Source: Anagrus nilaparvatae (taxonomy: Eukaryota > Arthropoda > Insecta > Hymenoptera > Mymaridae). From it: a stretch of 64,000 nucleotides of DNA. Made by a program: the position numbers and the translations under genes. Below are positions 13,278 to 25,389 of this stretch, piece by piece. The DNA lies in contig JAKSXM010000014.1 in assembly GCA_022575985.1 (NCBI GenBank), forward strand, positions 26,908,001-26,972,000, written 5' to 3'. Position 1 is the stretch's first letter. Each line of letters opens with the position of its first letter. Below the pieces are notes generated by a model. It was given only the letters and a program-made list of their open reading frames with translations, had not been told where the DNA came from and did not search any database.

Positions 13278-16200
13278 ATACGTATGTATGTAATCGGTGA
13301 TATTTCACAAATATTATGGAATTAAGACCTAATTTTTTTTTCAAAAATTTTTTCACCAAAAAAGCTTTAGGTACTTTTTTTTTTTGATTTGGATGTAATA
13401 CCTCATTTATTTCCATGAAACTACTTATATTTGAAAGTATGGTTTTTACATGATATCTCGAATCGGATACTTAATTTTCTGAAAATTTTTTTTCTAAAAT
13501 TTTTTTCACAAAAAAATACAAAAAATACCAATTTTTTTTTTCTTTTTGGACTTAGTACCTAATTTATTTTCATGGAAGTACTAGTTTTAAGAACCTTGTT
13601 TATTGTAATTTTTTGGATCTGATACTTAATTTTTTCAACATTTTTTTTGTCAAAATTAAAAAAAAAGAAAAATAAAAAAAACTGCAATATATTTTTTTTT
13701 TTTGGTGTAATACCTCATTTAATTCTATGAAAGTACTAATACCTGAAAATATTGTAACTAGTGATATTTCAAAACCATTATCGAATTAAGACCTAATTTT
13801 TTTTCCAAACATTTTTTTATCAAAAAATCTCAAACCCCCCCTTTTTTTTTTTATTTTGGATGTAATACCTCATTTATTTCCATGAAAGTACTTATACTTG
13901 AAAGTATGGTTTTTACTTGATATCTCCAATCTGATACTTAATTTTTTGAAAATTTTTTTCCTAAAATTTTTTTCACAAAACAATACAAAAAATACGAACC
14001 TTTTTTTTCTTTTTGGCCGTAGTACCTAATTTATTTCCATGGAAGTACTAGTTTTAAGAACCTCGTTTACAGTAATTTTTTGGAATTGATACTTAATTTT
14101 TTCAAAATTTTTATTCTCTAAATTAAAAAAAAAGAAAAATAAAAAAAATTGCAATATTTTTTTGGTGTAATACCTCTTTTAATTCTATGAAAGTACTAAT
14201 ATTTTAAAATATTGTAACCAGTGATATTCCAAAACAATTATCGAACGAATACCTAACTTTTTTTTCCAAAAATTTTTTTATTTAAAAAATCTCAAAATAC
14301 TTTTTTTTTTTTTAATTTGGATGTAATACCTCATTCATTTCCATGAAAGTACTTATACTTGAAAGTATGGTTATTACTCGATATCTTGAATCTGATACTT
14401 AATTTTTTGAAAATTTTTTTCTTCAAAATCTTCGTTACAAAAAAATACATAAAACACCAAATTTATTTTTCGTTTTGGACATATCTAATTTATTTTAATG
14501 AGAGTACAAGTTTTAGAAATTTAGTTTATAGTAATTTTTTGTATCCGATCACAATTTTTTTTTTTATTTTGATATAAATTATAACACACAAGAAAGAGTG
14601 ATGGAAATCTTGCCTCTTTTTGACTTCCCCGGATTATTTTGTTCGTTGCTATGTTTATTTATGTATGCAGCTTAATGAAATTATAAACAATAATAAACAG
14701 CCTAAAAATATTAAATGGTTATGTTTGCATTTTAAAATTAAGATTTAAAAGTTATATTGGCATTTTTTAAAGAATCAAACAATTTAAAAATCTTGAAGCA
14801 ATTAATGTGGCTATTTTTTTTATTACAAAATATTATTATTATTATTATTATCATTGTTGTGGAAGATTGGTCAAATGCAAGAAGTACCTTGAGAAAATAA
14901 ATTATAAGAAATTATTATAAATTCTGGTAAAAACTCCTATCTTTTTATAATAATTGAGCACTATGTTTCGTTTTCTAGTAGAAAATCGCGAATATTTGTA
15001 ATTTTCGCATCGTTGCCAACCATTTCTTTGACAAAACAAAAAAATCATGTTACTCAATATTTTAATTATTAAGGGATAAAAATTTTTGAAATAATAACAG
15101 CCTTTACGAGCAAATTTTATTAAGGGATAATTATATATTCTAATAAAATTTTACAAAAAAATAATAAAATTAGCTTTTTTTATATTTATCTCTTTTTAAT
15201 TATGCAAAAATGATTTAAAATCCATTAACGCCGGCGCGATCAATACATGGACGCTAGAATTTTTACTTTAATAACAAAATGATCTTAATGGTCCATAAAA
15301 GAAAAATGTATGTATAATTGCATGGTTGTAATCAATAATATTTATTGCGTATTGAAGTTTAAAGAACAAACAATGGACTGTAATCTTAATTTACAACAAA
15401 TATTATTAATTACAACCATGCAATTATACATACATTTTTCGTTTTTAGTAGCTGGTAAAGTAGATTTTTAAGATCATTTTGTTATTAAAGTGAAAATTCT
15501 AGCGTCCATGGATTGGTCGCGCCGGCGCTAATGGATTTTAAATCATTTTTGCATAATTAAAAAGAGACAAATATAAAAAAAGCTAATTTTATTTTTTTTT
15601 ATAATATTTTATTTTATTAGAATATATAAATATCCCTTAATAATTAAAATATTGGGTAACATGATTTTTTTGTTTTGTCAAAGAAATGGTTGGCAACGAT
15701 GCGAAAATTACAAATATTCGCTCAATTATTATAAAAAGATAGGAGTTTTTACCAGAATTTATAATAATTTCTTATAATTTATTTTCTCAGTGTACTTCTT
15801 GCATTTCAAGATTTTAACATTATTTATATTATTTCTATTAATCACAAAATAATAAATTATTTAATTCTATAAATTGTTTGATTCTTTAAAAAATGCCAAT
15901 ATAACTTTTAAATCTTAATTTTAAAATGCAAACATAACCATTTAATATTTTTAGGCTGTTTATTATTTTTTATAAGTTCATTAAGCTGCATACATAAATA
16001 AACATAGCAACGAACAAAATAATCCGGGGAAGTCAAAAAGAGGCAAGATTTCCATCACTCTTTCTTGTGTGTTATAATTTATATCAAAATAAAAAAAAAA
16101 ATTGTGATCGGATACAAAAAATTACTATAAACTAAATTTCTAAAACTTGTACTCTCATTAAAATAAATTAGATATGTCCAAAACGAAAAATAAATTTGGT

Positions 16201-17389
16201 GTTTTATGTATTTTTTTGTGACGAAGATTTTGGAGAAAAAAAATTTCAAAAAATTAATTATCAGATTCAAGATATCGAGTAAAAATCATAATTTCAAGTA
16301 TAAGTACTTTCATGGAAATGAATGAGGTATTACATCCAAATTAAAAAAAAAAAAGTATTTTGAGATTTTTTTAATAAACAAATTTTTGGAAAAAAAAGTT
16401 AGGTATTAATTCGATAATTGTTTTGAAATATCACTGGTTACAATATTTTAAAATATTAGTACTTTCATAGAATTAAATGAGGTATTACACCAAAAAAAAA
16501 AAATAAATATTGCAATTTTTTTATTATTCTTTTTTTTTAATTTTGAGAAAAAAATTTTGAAAAAATTCAGTATCAGTTCCGAAAAATTACTGTAAACGAG
16601 GTTCTTAAAACTAGTACTTCCGTGGAAATAAATTAGGTACTACGTCCAAAAAGAAAAAAAAGTTTCGTATTTTTTGTATTTTTTTGTGAAAAAAATTTTA
16701 GGAAAAAAATTTTCAAAAAATTAAGTATCAGATTGGAGATATCAAGTAAAAACCATACTTTCAAATATAAGTACTTTCATGGAAATAAATAAGGTATTAC
16801 AGCCAAATTAAAAAAAAAAAAGGGGGTTTGAGATTTTTTTAATAAAAAAATTTTTGGAAAAAAAATTAGCTCTTAATTCGATAATGGTTTTGAAATATCA
16901 CTAGTTACAATATTTTCAGATATTAGTACTTTCATAGAATTAAATGAGGTATTACACCAAAAAAAAAAAAAAATATTGCAGTTGTTTTTATTTTTCTTTT
17001 TTTTTAATCTTGAGAAAAAAATTTTGAAAAAACTAAGTATCAGATCCAAAAAATTACTATAAACGAGGTTCTTAAAACTAGTACTTCCATGGAAACAAAT
17101 TAGGTACTTCGTCCAAAAAGAAAAAAAAAATTGGTATTTTTTGTATTTTTTTGTGAAAAAAATTTTAGAAAAAAAATTTTCAGAAAATTAAGTATCCGAT
17201 TCAAAATATCATGTGAAAACCATACTTTCAATTATATTAAGTACTTTCGTGGAAATAAATGAGGTGTTACATCCAAATTAAAAAAAAAAAAAAGTACCTC
17301 GAGCTTTTTTGGTGAAAAAATGTTTGAAAAAAAAATTAGGTCTTAATTCCATAATGTTTGTGAAATATCACCGATTACATACATACGTA

Positions 17390-17435
<46 letters not shown>

Positions 17436-17548
17436 GACTTTTTTTAAAAACCGGTTTTTTAGCTTCCTGAGGTCCCAAAACGTGCTTATATGCCAAAAAA
17501 TAGAAAATCAAATTTTGACCTAACACAATGGTTCCTCTTTGAGGAACC
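13126..17548. mobile_element. 4.4-kb near-palindromic foldback element with 156-bp satellite arms
   Basis: The two halves are reverse complements around a centre near 15370; for example, 15301-15332 matches 15409-15440 exactly, and the stretch beginning near 14580 matches that ending near 16077. From the outside inwards, each arm has a terminal GGTTCC...GGAACC motif, a (TG)n/(AC)n microsatellite (13237-13275 and about 17393-17431), eight or nine ~156-bp tandem units, and a unique inner segment of about 750 bp. There is no transposase ORF, so it is non-autonomous. Long inverted arms with internal tandem repeats are the hallmark of foldback/Galileo-type elements; whether it belongs to that superfamily is inference. 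Clear target-site duplications are not visible because the flanks are A/T homopolymers. Confidence 0.88.
13310..14570. repeat. 156-bp tandem array, left arm, three-unit higher-order pattern
   Basis: Landmarks (TACCTCATTTATTTCCATG type) recur at about 13400, 13556, 13710, 13864, 14020, 14170, 14325 and 14485. By sequence the units fall into three kinds (CATTTATTTCCATGAAA, TAATTTATTTCCATGGAA and CATTTAATTCTATGAAA) in the order a-b-c-a-b-c-a-b, giving a repeat of about 465 bp. The right arm (about 16080-17300) carries the mirror image. Confidence 0.8.
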
Positions 17549-17550
17549 AA

Positions 17551-18479
17551 AAAATTTTAGAACTAATCATACTTAAAAAATTACCTTAATTGATCTTTTA
17601 TTAAACAAACAACGAAATTTAATGTAAATAACAGTTAAAACCAAACAATAATTTTTAATAAATTGCAAAAAAAAAAAAAAATAAGAGTAAAGATAAATTT
17701 ATTACAAAAAATAAAAGTTCATAATAAATATTTTAGTTTAAAAGATTTATAAAAATATTATTATGATATATTTTACATTGATTATACAAACCATAATATT
17801 AAATATAAATAATATTGATAAAGTGTTATTATATTTCTTAAAACATATTTTATTATATTATAGGTATACCATATTGTTAAAAATAAAATTTTGACATTGA
17901 ATCTTTAAAAGATCACTTATATATATTAAACTTTCTGTAAATATAGGTAATCTTTATTTTTTTACAATTGCTTCGTAAAATCAAGCGATAATTCATTCGA
18001 ATGTCCACGATGCACCAATTATCTTTTTTTACCTTTTGTGTATTGTATTTACGAAAGCTTATTACTTTAGAAAATAAACAATCTCAATTCACCTACTTTT
18101 TTAAAAATATATATAAAAGTACAATATATTTTATTTAATGTGTATTTTTAGAATTGAATAGATTTGGAATAGTTTAACACTTGATATTACAGTTTCTGAT
18201 AGTTAAAGAATCTCTTATTTTATAATTTTAGTAATTTTTCGATTACTTGATATCTTGAAGAAAAATAATGTTCATTGTCCTGAGAAAAGCCCCATACGTT
18301 AATGAGTGGGATTAATTTTGATTCACATTTTACAACTAGATGGCGTAAACTTCGCTCTTAAATGAAATGATTTTTATATAGTATATAAGGCACAAAATTC
18401 TTCATTAAATTTAAATCATGAATAATATTATAACCTTTCTGTTTTTTAAAGTAATAAGTTATCATTTATTTTCGTATAT
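17551..18479. repeat. Direct duplication, copy 2
   Basis: This is the second copy of 10481-11436 in the same orientation. Its left edge directly abuts the terminal GAGGAACC of the foldback element. Its right edge is within a base or so of the candidate exon/intron junction at 18480/18481. In copy 1 the sequence diverges at that same point. Confidence 0.9.
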
Positions 18480-18480
18480 A
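18418..18480 (+). CDS. Candidate first exon, signal-peptide-like, copy 2 (fragment)
   Basis: The ATG at 18418 opens 21 codons (MNNIITFLFF...SYI) followed directly by a consensus donor GTAAGT at 18481, in phase 0. A TATA-like element (TATATAAGGC) lies about 40 nt upstream of the ATG. The N-terminal stretch is hydrophobic, as in a signal peptide. Downstream exons could not be identified; one possible microexon with ACAG and GTGAGT borders lies at about 19195-19208 but is not convincing. It may be the start of a multi-exon secreted protein gene, or a relic. Confidence 0.35.
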
Positions 18481-21400
18481 GTAAGTAATAAAAATTTAAG
18501 AATTTAGTTCTGCTTCATCATTCTTATTTTAAATAATTAAATTATTACTAAAGATTCCTTACTAGATTTGCAAAATTTACCAAAGTTTTTAAAGTATTTA
18601 AGGCTTTCAAGACATTTTTTTATTTTCAAATTAGATCCACTTTTTCCAATGGTGGGACTCTTTAGAAGAGTTTTAAAAAGACACTCAAAATTATCCAAAA
18701 CTTTTATAAATTAAAAAGATAATAAATGCATAATGTTTTACATGTTTATTAAGTTTAAAAATTTTTTACAAAGTTCATAATCGTTTTTAAATGCTACATT
18801 TTTTTAAATTAAAAAGCAATAAGTACGAAAATATATTAAATCTAAGCTAAAAGCTCAATTTTAATCAAATTAAATAAGAAAAACTATTTATTACCGATTT
18901 ACCTTAAAAAAATTATTACATAAATATTCTTAACAAAGTATGATAATGAAATCAAGCAAAAGGGCAAAGCTCTCTCCATGTAAAATTAATTAAATATACA
19001 GGTATTCATGCACAGGTATGCATTTATTTATGTAAAAAAACCATCAGATATTTTTTTGTTCTTATAAGCGCAAAAACTTCATGAAGTATTAAACTTTAAA
19101 AAAATTTAAATGCTGATCGATTCTGTGATTCCTTTTAATTAAGACTTTAAATTTCTGACATGACGATATATATTTATATGCAAGAAATTTACAGTTTCTT
19201 CTATATGCGTGAGTTCTAAGCATAAATTTAACTTATAAGATTTTTTTAAATTTATTTATTTATTTTAAATGCGGACGTATAACTTTTTCTTCTTTATTAA
19301 TCGGATGTACGTTTATGACTTTATGTAATGACAAATGATAAAAAATTATGTTGGATTTAAAATTATCTTTAAAAATCACATTTTTTCTTGCATCTGAATG
19401 TTAAAAAAGGCTTCTGATAAATCAATTTATATAAGCTATTGAAACACTTGAAATTAAGTAGTAAAATGCCGAGTTGAGTAAGACACGTCTACTTTAAAAA
19501 AATTTTAATGCATTTAATTACAAAAAAATACCAAGTTAAAAATGTATTTATTTTTTTTATTATCATTTGATTCCTGTAAATTACAACCCAAAATTTAAAA
19601 ATTAGAACAAAAAATGTTATATATTAAAAGATTTATTACAAAAAAACCTTTTATAGGTATGAAACTTAAATAATAATTAAATTCACTAAATTTACACACA
19701 AAATATGCAAATATTTAAATATAAATAAAAGTAAATTTATGTATTTTTTTTACAAATATAACGGTTAATATATCTGTTCAAAAAATTGCATAAGAAATGC
19801 ATATAGTAGTCAATCTTGTTTTCCGGACTCTGATCTTGAATGAAGAAATCACTTTCTCTGAATATTGAAGACACACCGTGAGCATACTTAATGAGTTTCT
19901 TATACAAACATACATGTAAGGACGATCAAAATTCAAAATGATAAAAATATTCATTTTGCGTGTGTCGCAAAAATTTATATTTGCATAAGTAAGTTTAAAA
20001 TACTACAGGTTTTTTTTTTCTTTGAGTGTATACTTTATATGGGTCAATATTTGTGAAATGAATACAGTTTGGATTTTCGAGTCTCGGAATGTACTCCAAA
20101 GTATGTTTGGTCCAAAATATATATAAAAAAAATAATATCCCCCCATTTTTAGCTTTTTAGAGTCAATCCTCTATTTTTTACAGTGATTTTTGTTTTTTTT
20201 CAAATTTTTGAAATAACTTAAAGAAAAATCATTCAATTTATAAAACTAGTAAAAGTAAATATTATTTATCTGAAGCTTTCGGCTAATCCCATAAATTTAC
20301 TTTAAGGGGTAAAAATAGGTTACAAAATAAGAAATTTAAGTTCAATTACAAGGATACCAAAGATGCACATTTTGAGATATTTAAGCTCAAATACGATATT
20401 GTAATTACATTGGGATACTTGATTAAAAACATGGATTTATAATTTATAATTTCACGAAAACAATTTTTAGGCTACAACCAATCGTTTTGCATAATTTTGG
20501 AGTACAATGAAACGAGACTTTACCTTGAAACTAGAAAGTGCATTTTACAAGTTCATAGTTCAAATTATTTATAATGTGCATAATATATTGGAAATCATAT
20601 CTAAGAAGAGAGAAAGTGCTTATTTTTAACGCTCCCACAATATTTTACTTTATGTAAAAAGTTGCCTCTATATTATAATATCGTGATATTACCACACTAA
20701 GACAATATAAAATATAGGTATAATGTGACTTAGAGGCTCATTGCGGGTGGTCAATCAACTCTTTTATATTATATATTATGTTATGTGCATCTTGTTCTTG
20801 ACACGTGCCGTTCTTTGATCGACGCCTCTAAGAATCAACGTCCGTCATTATAATCACCACTTTCTATCAAAGAAAAATACTTTTATAAGTAAAATAAAAA
20901 AAATTTTTATTTTAAAATTATCGACTCATTTAATGTAAATGAGTTTTCAAACGTACATTTAAATTTTACTATAAATTTATGGTACTTGCAAAATTTAGAA
21001 AAACTCTATTTACACATAATTAAAACAATACCATTCAATTAAACTGTGCTATTTACAAAAAAAAATAAATTTTGTAAAATTTTAAGTTAGTTTTTAAATT
21101 ACCATAAATGACAAGCAGATTTATGAAACTGAACTTTCGCTCTAATTTCCATAAGACCCAAAATTATCCATGCAGATGTAATTTTCAATCAGATTAGATT
21201 TTTGGATTTTGATATCCCATTTTTGCAATAATTAAAACATAGAAATAAATCAAAATTATGTCTCTTAATGTATAAAATTATTAATCCTAATAGACCTGTA
21301 TTAAATATAAAATACTTTACACCTTTTCTGCATGAACATATAAAATTTTTTATACATTTATATGTGCATGTAAAAAGGGTAAACTCAAGTCAAGGACAAA

Positions 21401-23435
21401 CGTACTATAAAAAATGTAGTTGAAAGAAATGTCCGCCTCATAAAGATTCATCAATTAAAAAAAACAATAAAAATCAGGTCTAAAAACTTTGTAATTAGAA
21501 ATTTTAAAAATTATCGATAATTTATTATTAAATTTAATCTATAAAATGTAAGTATTAAAAAACACATGTTTTACTTTTTTAAATTAATAGTTTTATTCTA
21601 TTTAAATAGCAATAACAAAATTTATGATTTTATGTAATTTGATTATTATATCGAAATAATTGCGAAAATTTATAGAAAATTTATTTAAAAGGGATTTGTA
21701 TTTCTATAAATGTGGGATAAGATATCTAAAAACAAAAATCTATTATATTTATTTATGTATGTGTAATTGTATGTTAACAATATCACGATATTTAAATGTA
21801 AAATGCATATTGGAACTTGGCTTTATTTAAATTTAAATTATACAAGATTTAGAGATTTTGGTTTTGTACAGAGCAGGTTGATGATTGCGAAATAGTTTTT
21901 TTTGTTTTTTTGCGATTGTTTAGGTCAAATAGGTATTTCTGATCTAGAAAATCAAATACCAAAAAAAATTTGTTTATAGGTTTTTGTAAGGGTTCAACTT
22001 TTTATGATACCAATTCCAAGTCCAAATATATGCTTTGGGAATATTTAAATTCTGCAAATTTTAATGCCAATCCCTAGTCCAGGGAGCATATAATATTTTT
22101 ATGGCTACAAAGCCAATCAAATAGAATTATAAACAAATTTTTCACGCAACAACCCCATTCCATTAAAATATATATTTATAGGTCTTAAAACCCGAAAATT
22201 TCAACAAAAACCAAAATAAGCAACGGTTGAATATAAATAAATATTAAAATACCAAATATTGCAAATACTCGAAAGTAATACAGCGTTGAAATATAATGAA
22301 ATTTTATTACAAAAATTGTATTTTTAAAATGACATTAAATTTTTAAAACAGATAAGAAATTAAAATATACTCATATTGAATTACAATAAAAATATAATTT
22401 AATTAGAAAAAAAAAAAAAAAGTATTCTAATTACGAAAAAACAGAATAAAAGTAATAATTAAACTTGTTGTCATTTTAAATACGATTGTTTAAAATAAAG
22501 TTAAGAAAAATAAAAATAATACCGTTTAATTTTCCATAGAAATTTTCTTTAAATATATTAAGCTTCCTTATAGTAATATGAAAATTTATAGTATTTGATT
22601 TTGCACGTTTATTTTTTATAAGAATATAAAACGATTAATGAACCAATAGAAAAAATAATAATAAAACAAAGCTTGATTATTATCATCTAAATTATTTGAT
22701 CAGGTTCTTTCTATAACATTTTTACCTCTATATTTTTCTCTCAAACTTTTATTATTTAGTTATTTTGTATATTTTTAAGTTAAATTAATGATTATTATAT
22801 TTTGTCTTTTATATTTTTAAAAAAATTTTTTATCACGAAGTAATGTGACATTGATGACAACTTGGTATCTTCTTCGTGTTTACTTATTTGAAAAATCGTG
22901 TCTTGAGAGTTTGGTAATGATTAATTTATTTTTTTCTTTTTTATAATTAATAACATTTATCATAAAATATGCTACTTTCACGTTCACGAAGTGAAACTTC
23001 AAAATTAAGAAATTTATTGGTTATGTGTCTTCTTATGAAGTTTAATATTTGTTTTTTATTTTAAAATTTAATTATTTTCCAGTCAGGCATGACAATTTTA
23101 TAAATTGATATAAATGGATCATATTAGTACTAAAATTTCCCATTTTTTCTACCATTTATCACTTGTCATTTTCCAAACATGATTATTAACAAGAATTAAA
23201 TAATCAATTAATATAAATATAAAAAAACACCTACTTTATCTTTTCTAATTGAAAAGATTGTCAAGACAATCAAGTACGAGTGACAGACCAGCAATTTTAT
23301 AGTAACAAACAAGTATTTATGTTTTCTATGCCTGTGTCGTTAGTTTTTATTGTGACTTTGTTAACTGTTGTAAGCAACTAGCATATTTATTATTTTCTTA
23401 AGATTTAATCAATGTTCATACGTTCATAAATTTAT
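18481..23435. other. Gene desert
   Basis: About 5 kb of A/T-rich DNA with no supportable gene. A GC-richer island at about 20720-20870 contains a 9-bp inverted pair CTTAGAGGC / GCCTCTAAG (about 20728 and 20824). I see no transposon ends, tRNAs or long ORFs. Confidence 0.6.
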
Positions 23436-23464
23436 TTTTTGTTTTATACAAAAATTATTATTAA

Positions 23465-23539
23465 TGGGTATCTACGAAAAGGCTAAATAGTGTACGTACT
23501 GACGAGCCTCACACTATTTAGCCAGAGGCGAAATATCCA
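23465..23539 (+). ncRNA. Type III hammerhead ribozyme, copy 1
   Basis: Helix III: TGGGTAT (23465-23471) pairs with ATATCCA (23533-23539), with one G-U. The cleavage triplet is AUC, and cleavage is predicted after C23472. Helix I: TACG (23473-23476) pairs with CGTA (23495-23498). The core CTGACGA is at 23499-23505. Helix II: GCCTC (23506-23510) pairs with GAGGC (23525-23529), with the usual G-C first pair. GAAA at 23530-23533 completes the core. All invariant hammerhead positions are present. Loop I (23477-23494) and loop II (23511-23524) share a 13-nt perfect complementarity. Confidence 0.88.
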
Positions 23540-23583
23540 AACAATTGTTAGCTCAATTTATCGAATAAAATTATTCAGATTTA

Positions 23584-23994
23584 ATATACAAATGAGCGAA
23601 AAAATACAATTATTATTAATGGCATTTGATTGAAATATGCTGTAAATATTCATACTTGGTGTTCCAGTCCAATGTGAAAAAAACTGTATATAATTCTTAG
23701 AAAGCGAGTCTTTCGTTTATATGATTTTGGTTTAATTGGTACTAGGTTCATATAAAAAGTGTGTTTAAATTCATCTAATTCAACTAAGATGTTTTTTTTA
23801 AAAATAGAAATTTTATAAAATATATATATTTTTCAAGGTTTAAAATGATAGTACAATAAGCAGATGTAACAAAAAATTTTTTTTAGTAGTGGGGGTTTTT
23901 AGATTTCCTTTCGTTTATAGTAGTCTAACGCGTGATTTCATCGAAGTAAGTTCTTACATTTTTATATATTTTATTATTTTAAAAAATTTTTTGA
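23584..23994 (+). other. Unique interior of the retrozyme-like element
   Basis: These 411 bp lie between the two hammerhead repeats, with no ORF of note and no family match. A stretch at about 23605-23622 (ACAATTATTATTAATGG) resembles the sequence just 5' of the ribozyme (AAAATTATTATTAATGGG), possibly a trace of an older repeat junction. A Pol III box pair cannot be made out convincingly. Confidence 0.6.
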
Positions 23995-24023
23995 TTTTTG
24001 TTTTATACAAAAATTATTATTAA

Positions 24024-24098
24024 TGGGTATCTACGAAAAGGCTAAATAGTGTACGTACTGACGAGCCTCACACTATTTAGCCAGAGGCGAAATATCCA
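24024..24098 (+). ncRNA. Type III hammerhead ribozyme, copy 2
   Basis: Base-for-base the same as copy 1, displaced by 559 bp: helix III 24024-24030 with 24092-24098, cleavage predicted after 24031, core CTGACGA at 24058-24064, helix II 24065-24069 with 24084-24088, and GAAA at 24089-24092. Paired cleavage at copies 1 and 2 would release a 559-nt RNA. Confidence 0.88.
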
Positions 24099-25389
24099 AA
24101 CAATTGTTAGCTCAATTTATCGAATAAAATTATTCAGATTTATTACTTTTAATTTTTAATATTTACTATAGGCGTAACCCCTTTAGATAGAAATGTAATA
24201 AAATTGGTTTATTTAATTAAAATTAAAATTGCAATTTAAGAAATATAGATAAACAAATGATGATTAGGAATTTATATATGAGGAATTCCAAGCCAAGTGG
24301 GTCCTAGTTAAATTAGAAGCTTATGGAATTTGTTGAAAGTCCAAATAAAAGTAACTCCTGGCAATAATTGTTAGTTTTCTGGGTAGAATTCTTCCTCAAA
24401 ATTTACCTCAAAAGTACATATAATTTATTAACAATTTATACTACGACCCAAAGAATCATTTTTATCACTTACAACCAAAAAATATATCCCATAAGTAAAA
24501 GAACAAAAAATATATTTAAAAAACAGAAAAATTACGTAAAACTTTAATTACATTTATAAATTTTGTAATAATTAATTAGAATTAAAAAATTTTTTTAATT
24601 ATTTAATTTTACTTGATTAAATTTACATACTATTAAAATTTCATAATTTATTCATTGTAGGTTAGTATAGTAGGTATATATAACTTATATCTATATTAAA
24701 TTATTAGGTGTCAATAATAACTATATTAAAATAATTATAGGTTATTATTATTGAAAGTAATTTAACTTCTTTTTTTTTATAATATTCATGAGACTTTTTA
24801 GTACTACTATGTATGATACGTAATGTGAAACACTTTTTTTATTTTTTTAAATTTTAATTATCTTTATATTTATCTTGTAGATTATCTTTATTAATCAAAG
24901 AATTTAATAATATTTTTTTTGTATATATGGGGTTTTTCATCTAGACATGGAGATGTGGTAAATTTTAATTGAATTTCGGAGAGAAATATCAGGATTTAGT
25001 TCAGGACAAATTATCTCCAAGTAAAAATTTTTATCAGTCAAAAAATGCAAATGATTCAATAATTTACATACAGAATAAGCATTGGCATTTACCCAGAAAA
25101 TTTTTTCGGAGGGGGAGAACAAATTTCGGGGTAGGTCAGAACCTAGCAATATTAATATTTTCATAACTGTTTCTTATTTTACATTTTTTAGAAGTAGTAT
25201 TTCATAACAATTAAAAAATTTTGAACTTAGGGCAAAAATCATGCTTTTTTACCAAAAAAATTTATTGGAGGGGTCATGCCTTCTCTGCCCCCCACTTGAT
25301 ATAAACTAGAGATACCGTAAGATAGGTTTACAGAAGGGATGGGGGCGATTGCTCTCTTTTCCACCCACTGGATGCACCACTGTATCTTT

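Larger units (their letters stand above)
23436..24142 (+). mobile_element. Retrozyme-like element: two identical 148-bp hammerhead repeats, 559-bp period
   Basis: Two direct repeats, 23436-23583 and 23995-24142, match at every base I compared. They flank 411 bp of unique non-coding DNA, so one unit is 559 bp. Each repeat contains a full type III hammerhead ribozyme. In known retrozymes, hammerheads in the terminal repeats of a small non-coding element cut the transcript into a monomer that circularises and is later copied back into DNA. The predicted RNA monomer here runs from 23473 to 24031. I see no clear tRNA primer-binding site after the left repeat and no polypurine tract before the right one, so it could equally be a partial tandem dimer, as described for metazoan retrozymes. 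The perfect identity of the repeats suggests recent insertion. Confidence 0.8.

Noticed and set aside
14359..16270. Mirror-image ORFs at 14359-14577 (+) and 16079-16270 (-)
   Set aside because: They are the two arms of the palindrome read outward; the composition is A/T-driven and lies within the tandem units.
10481..18479. LTR retrotransposon interpretation of the 950-bp direct repeats
   Set aside because: No TG...CA ends, primer-binding site or gag/pol between the repeats. The interior holds an intron-containing gene and a separate foldback element.
19195..19208. Possible 14-nt microexon (ACAG ... GTGAGT) downstream of the second signal-peptide-like exon
   Set aside because: Such border pairs occur by chance at this scale, and no further exons can be linked.
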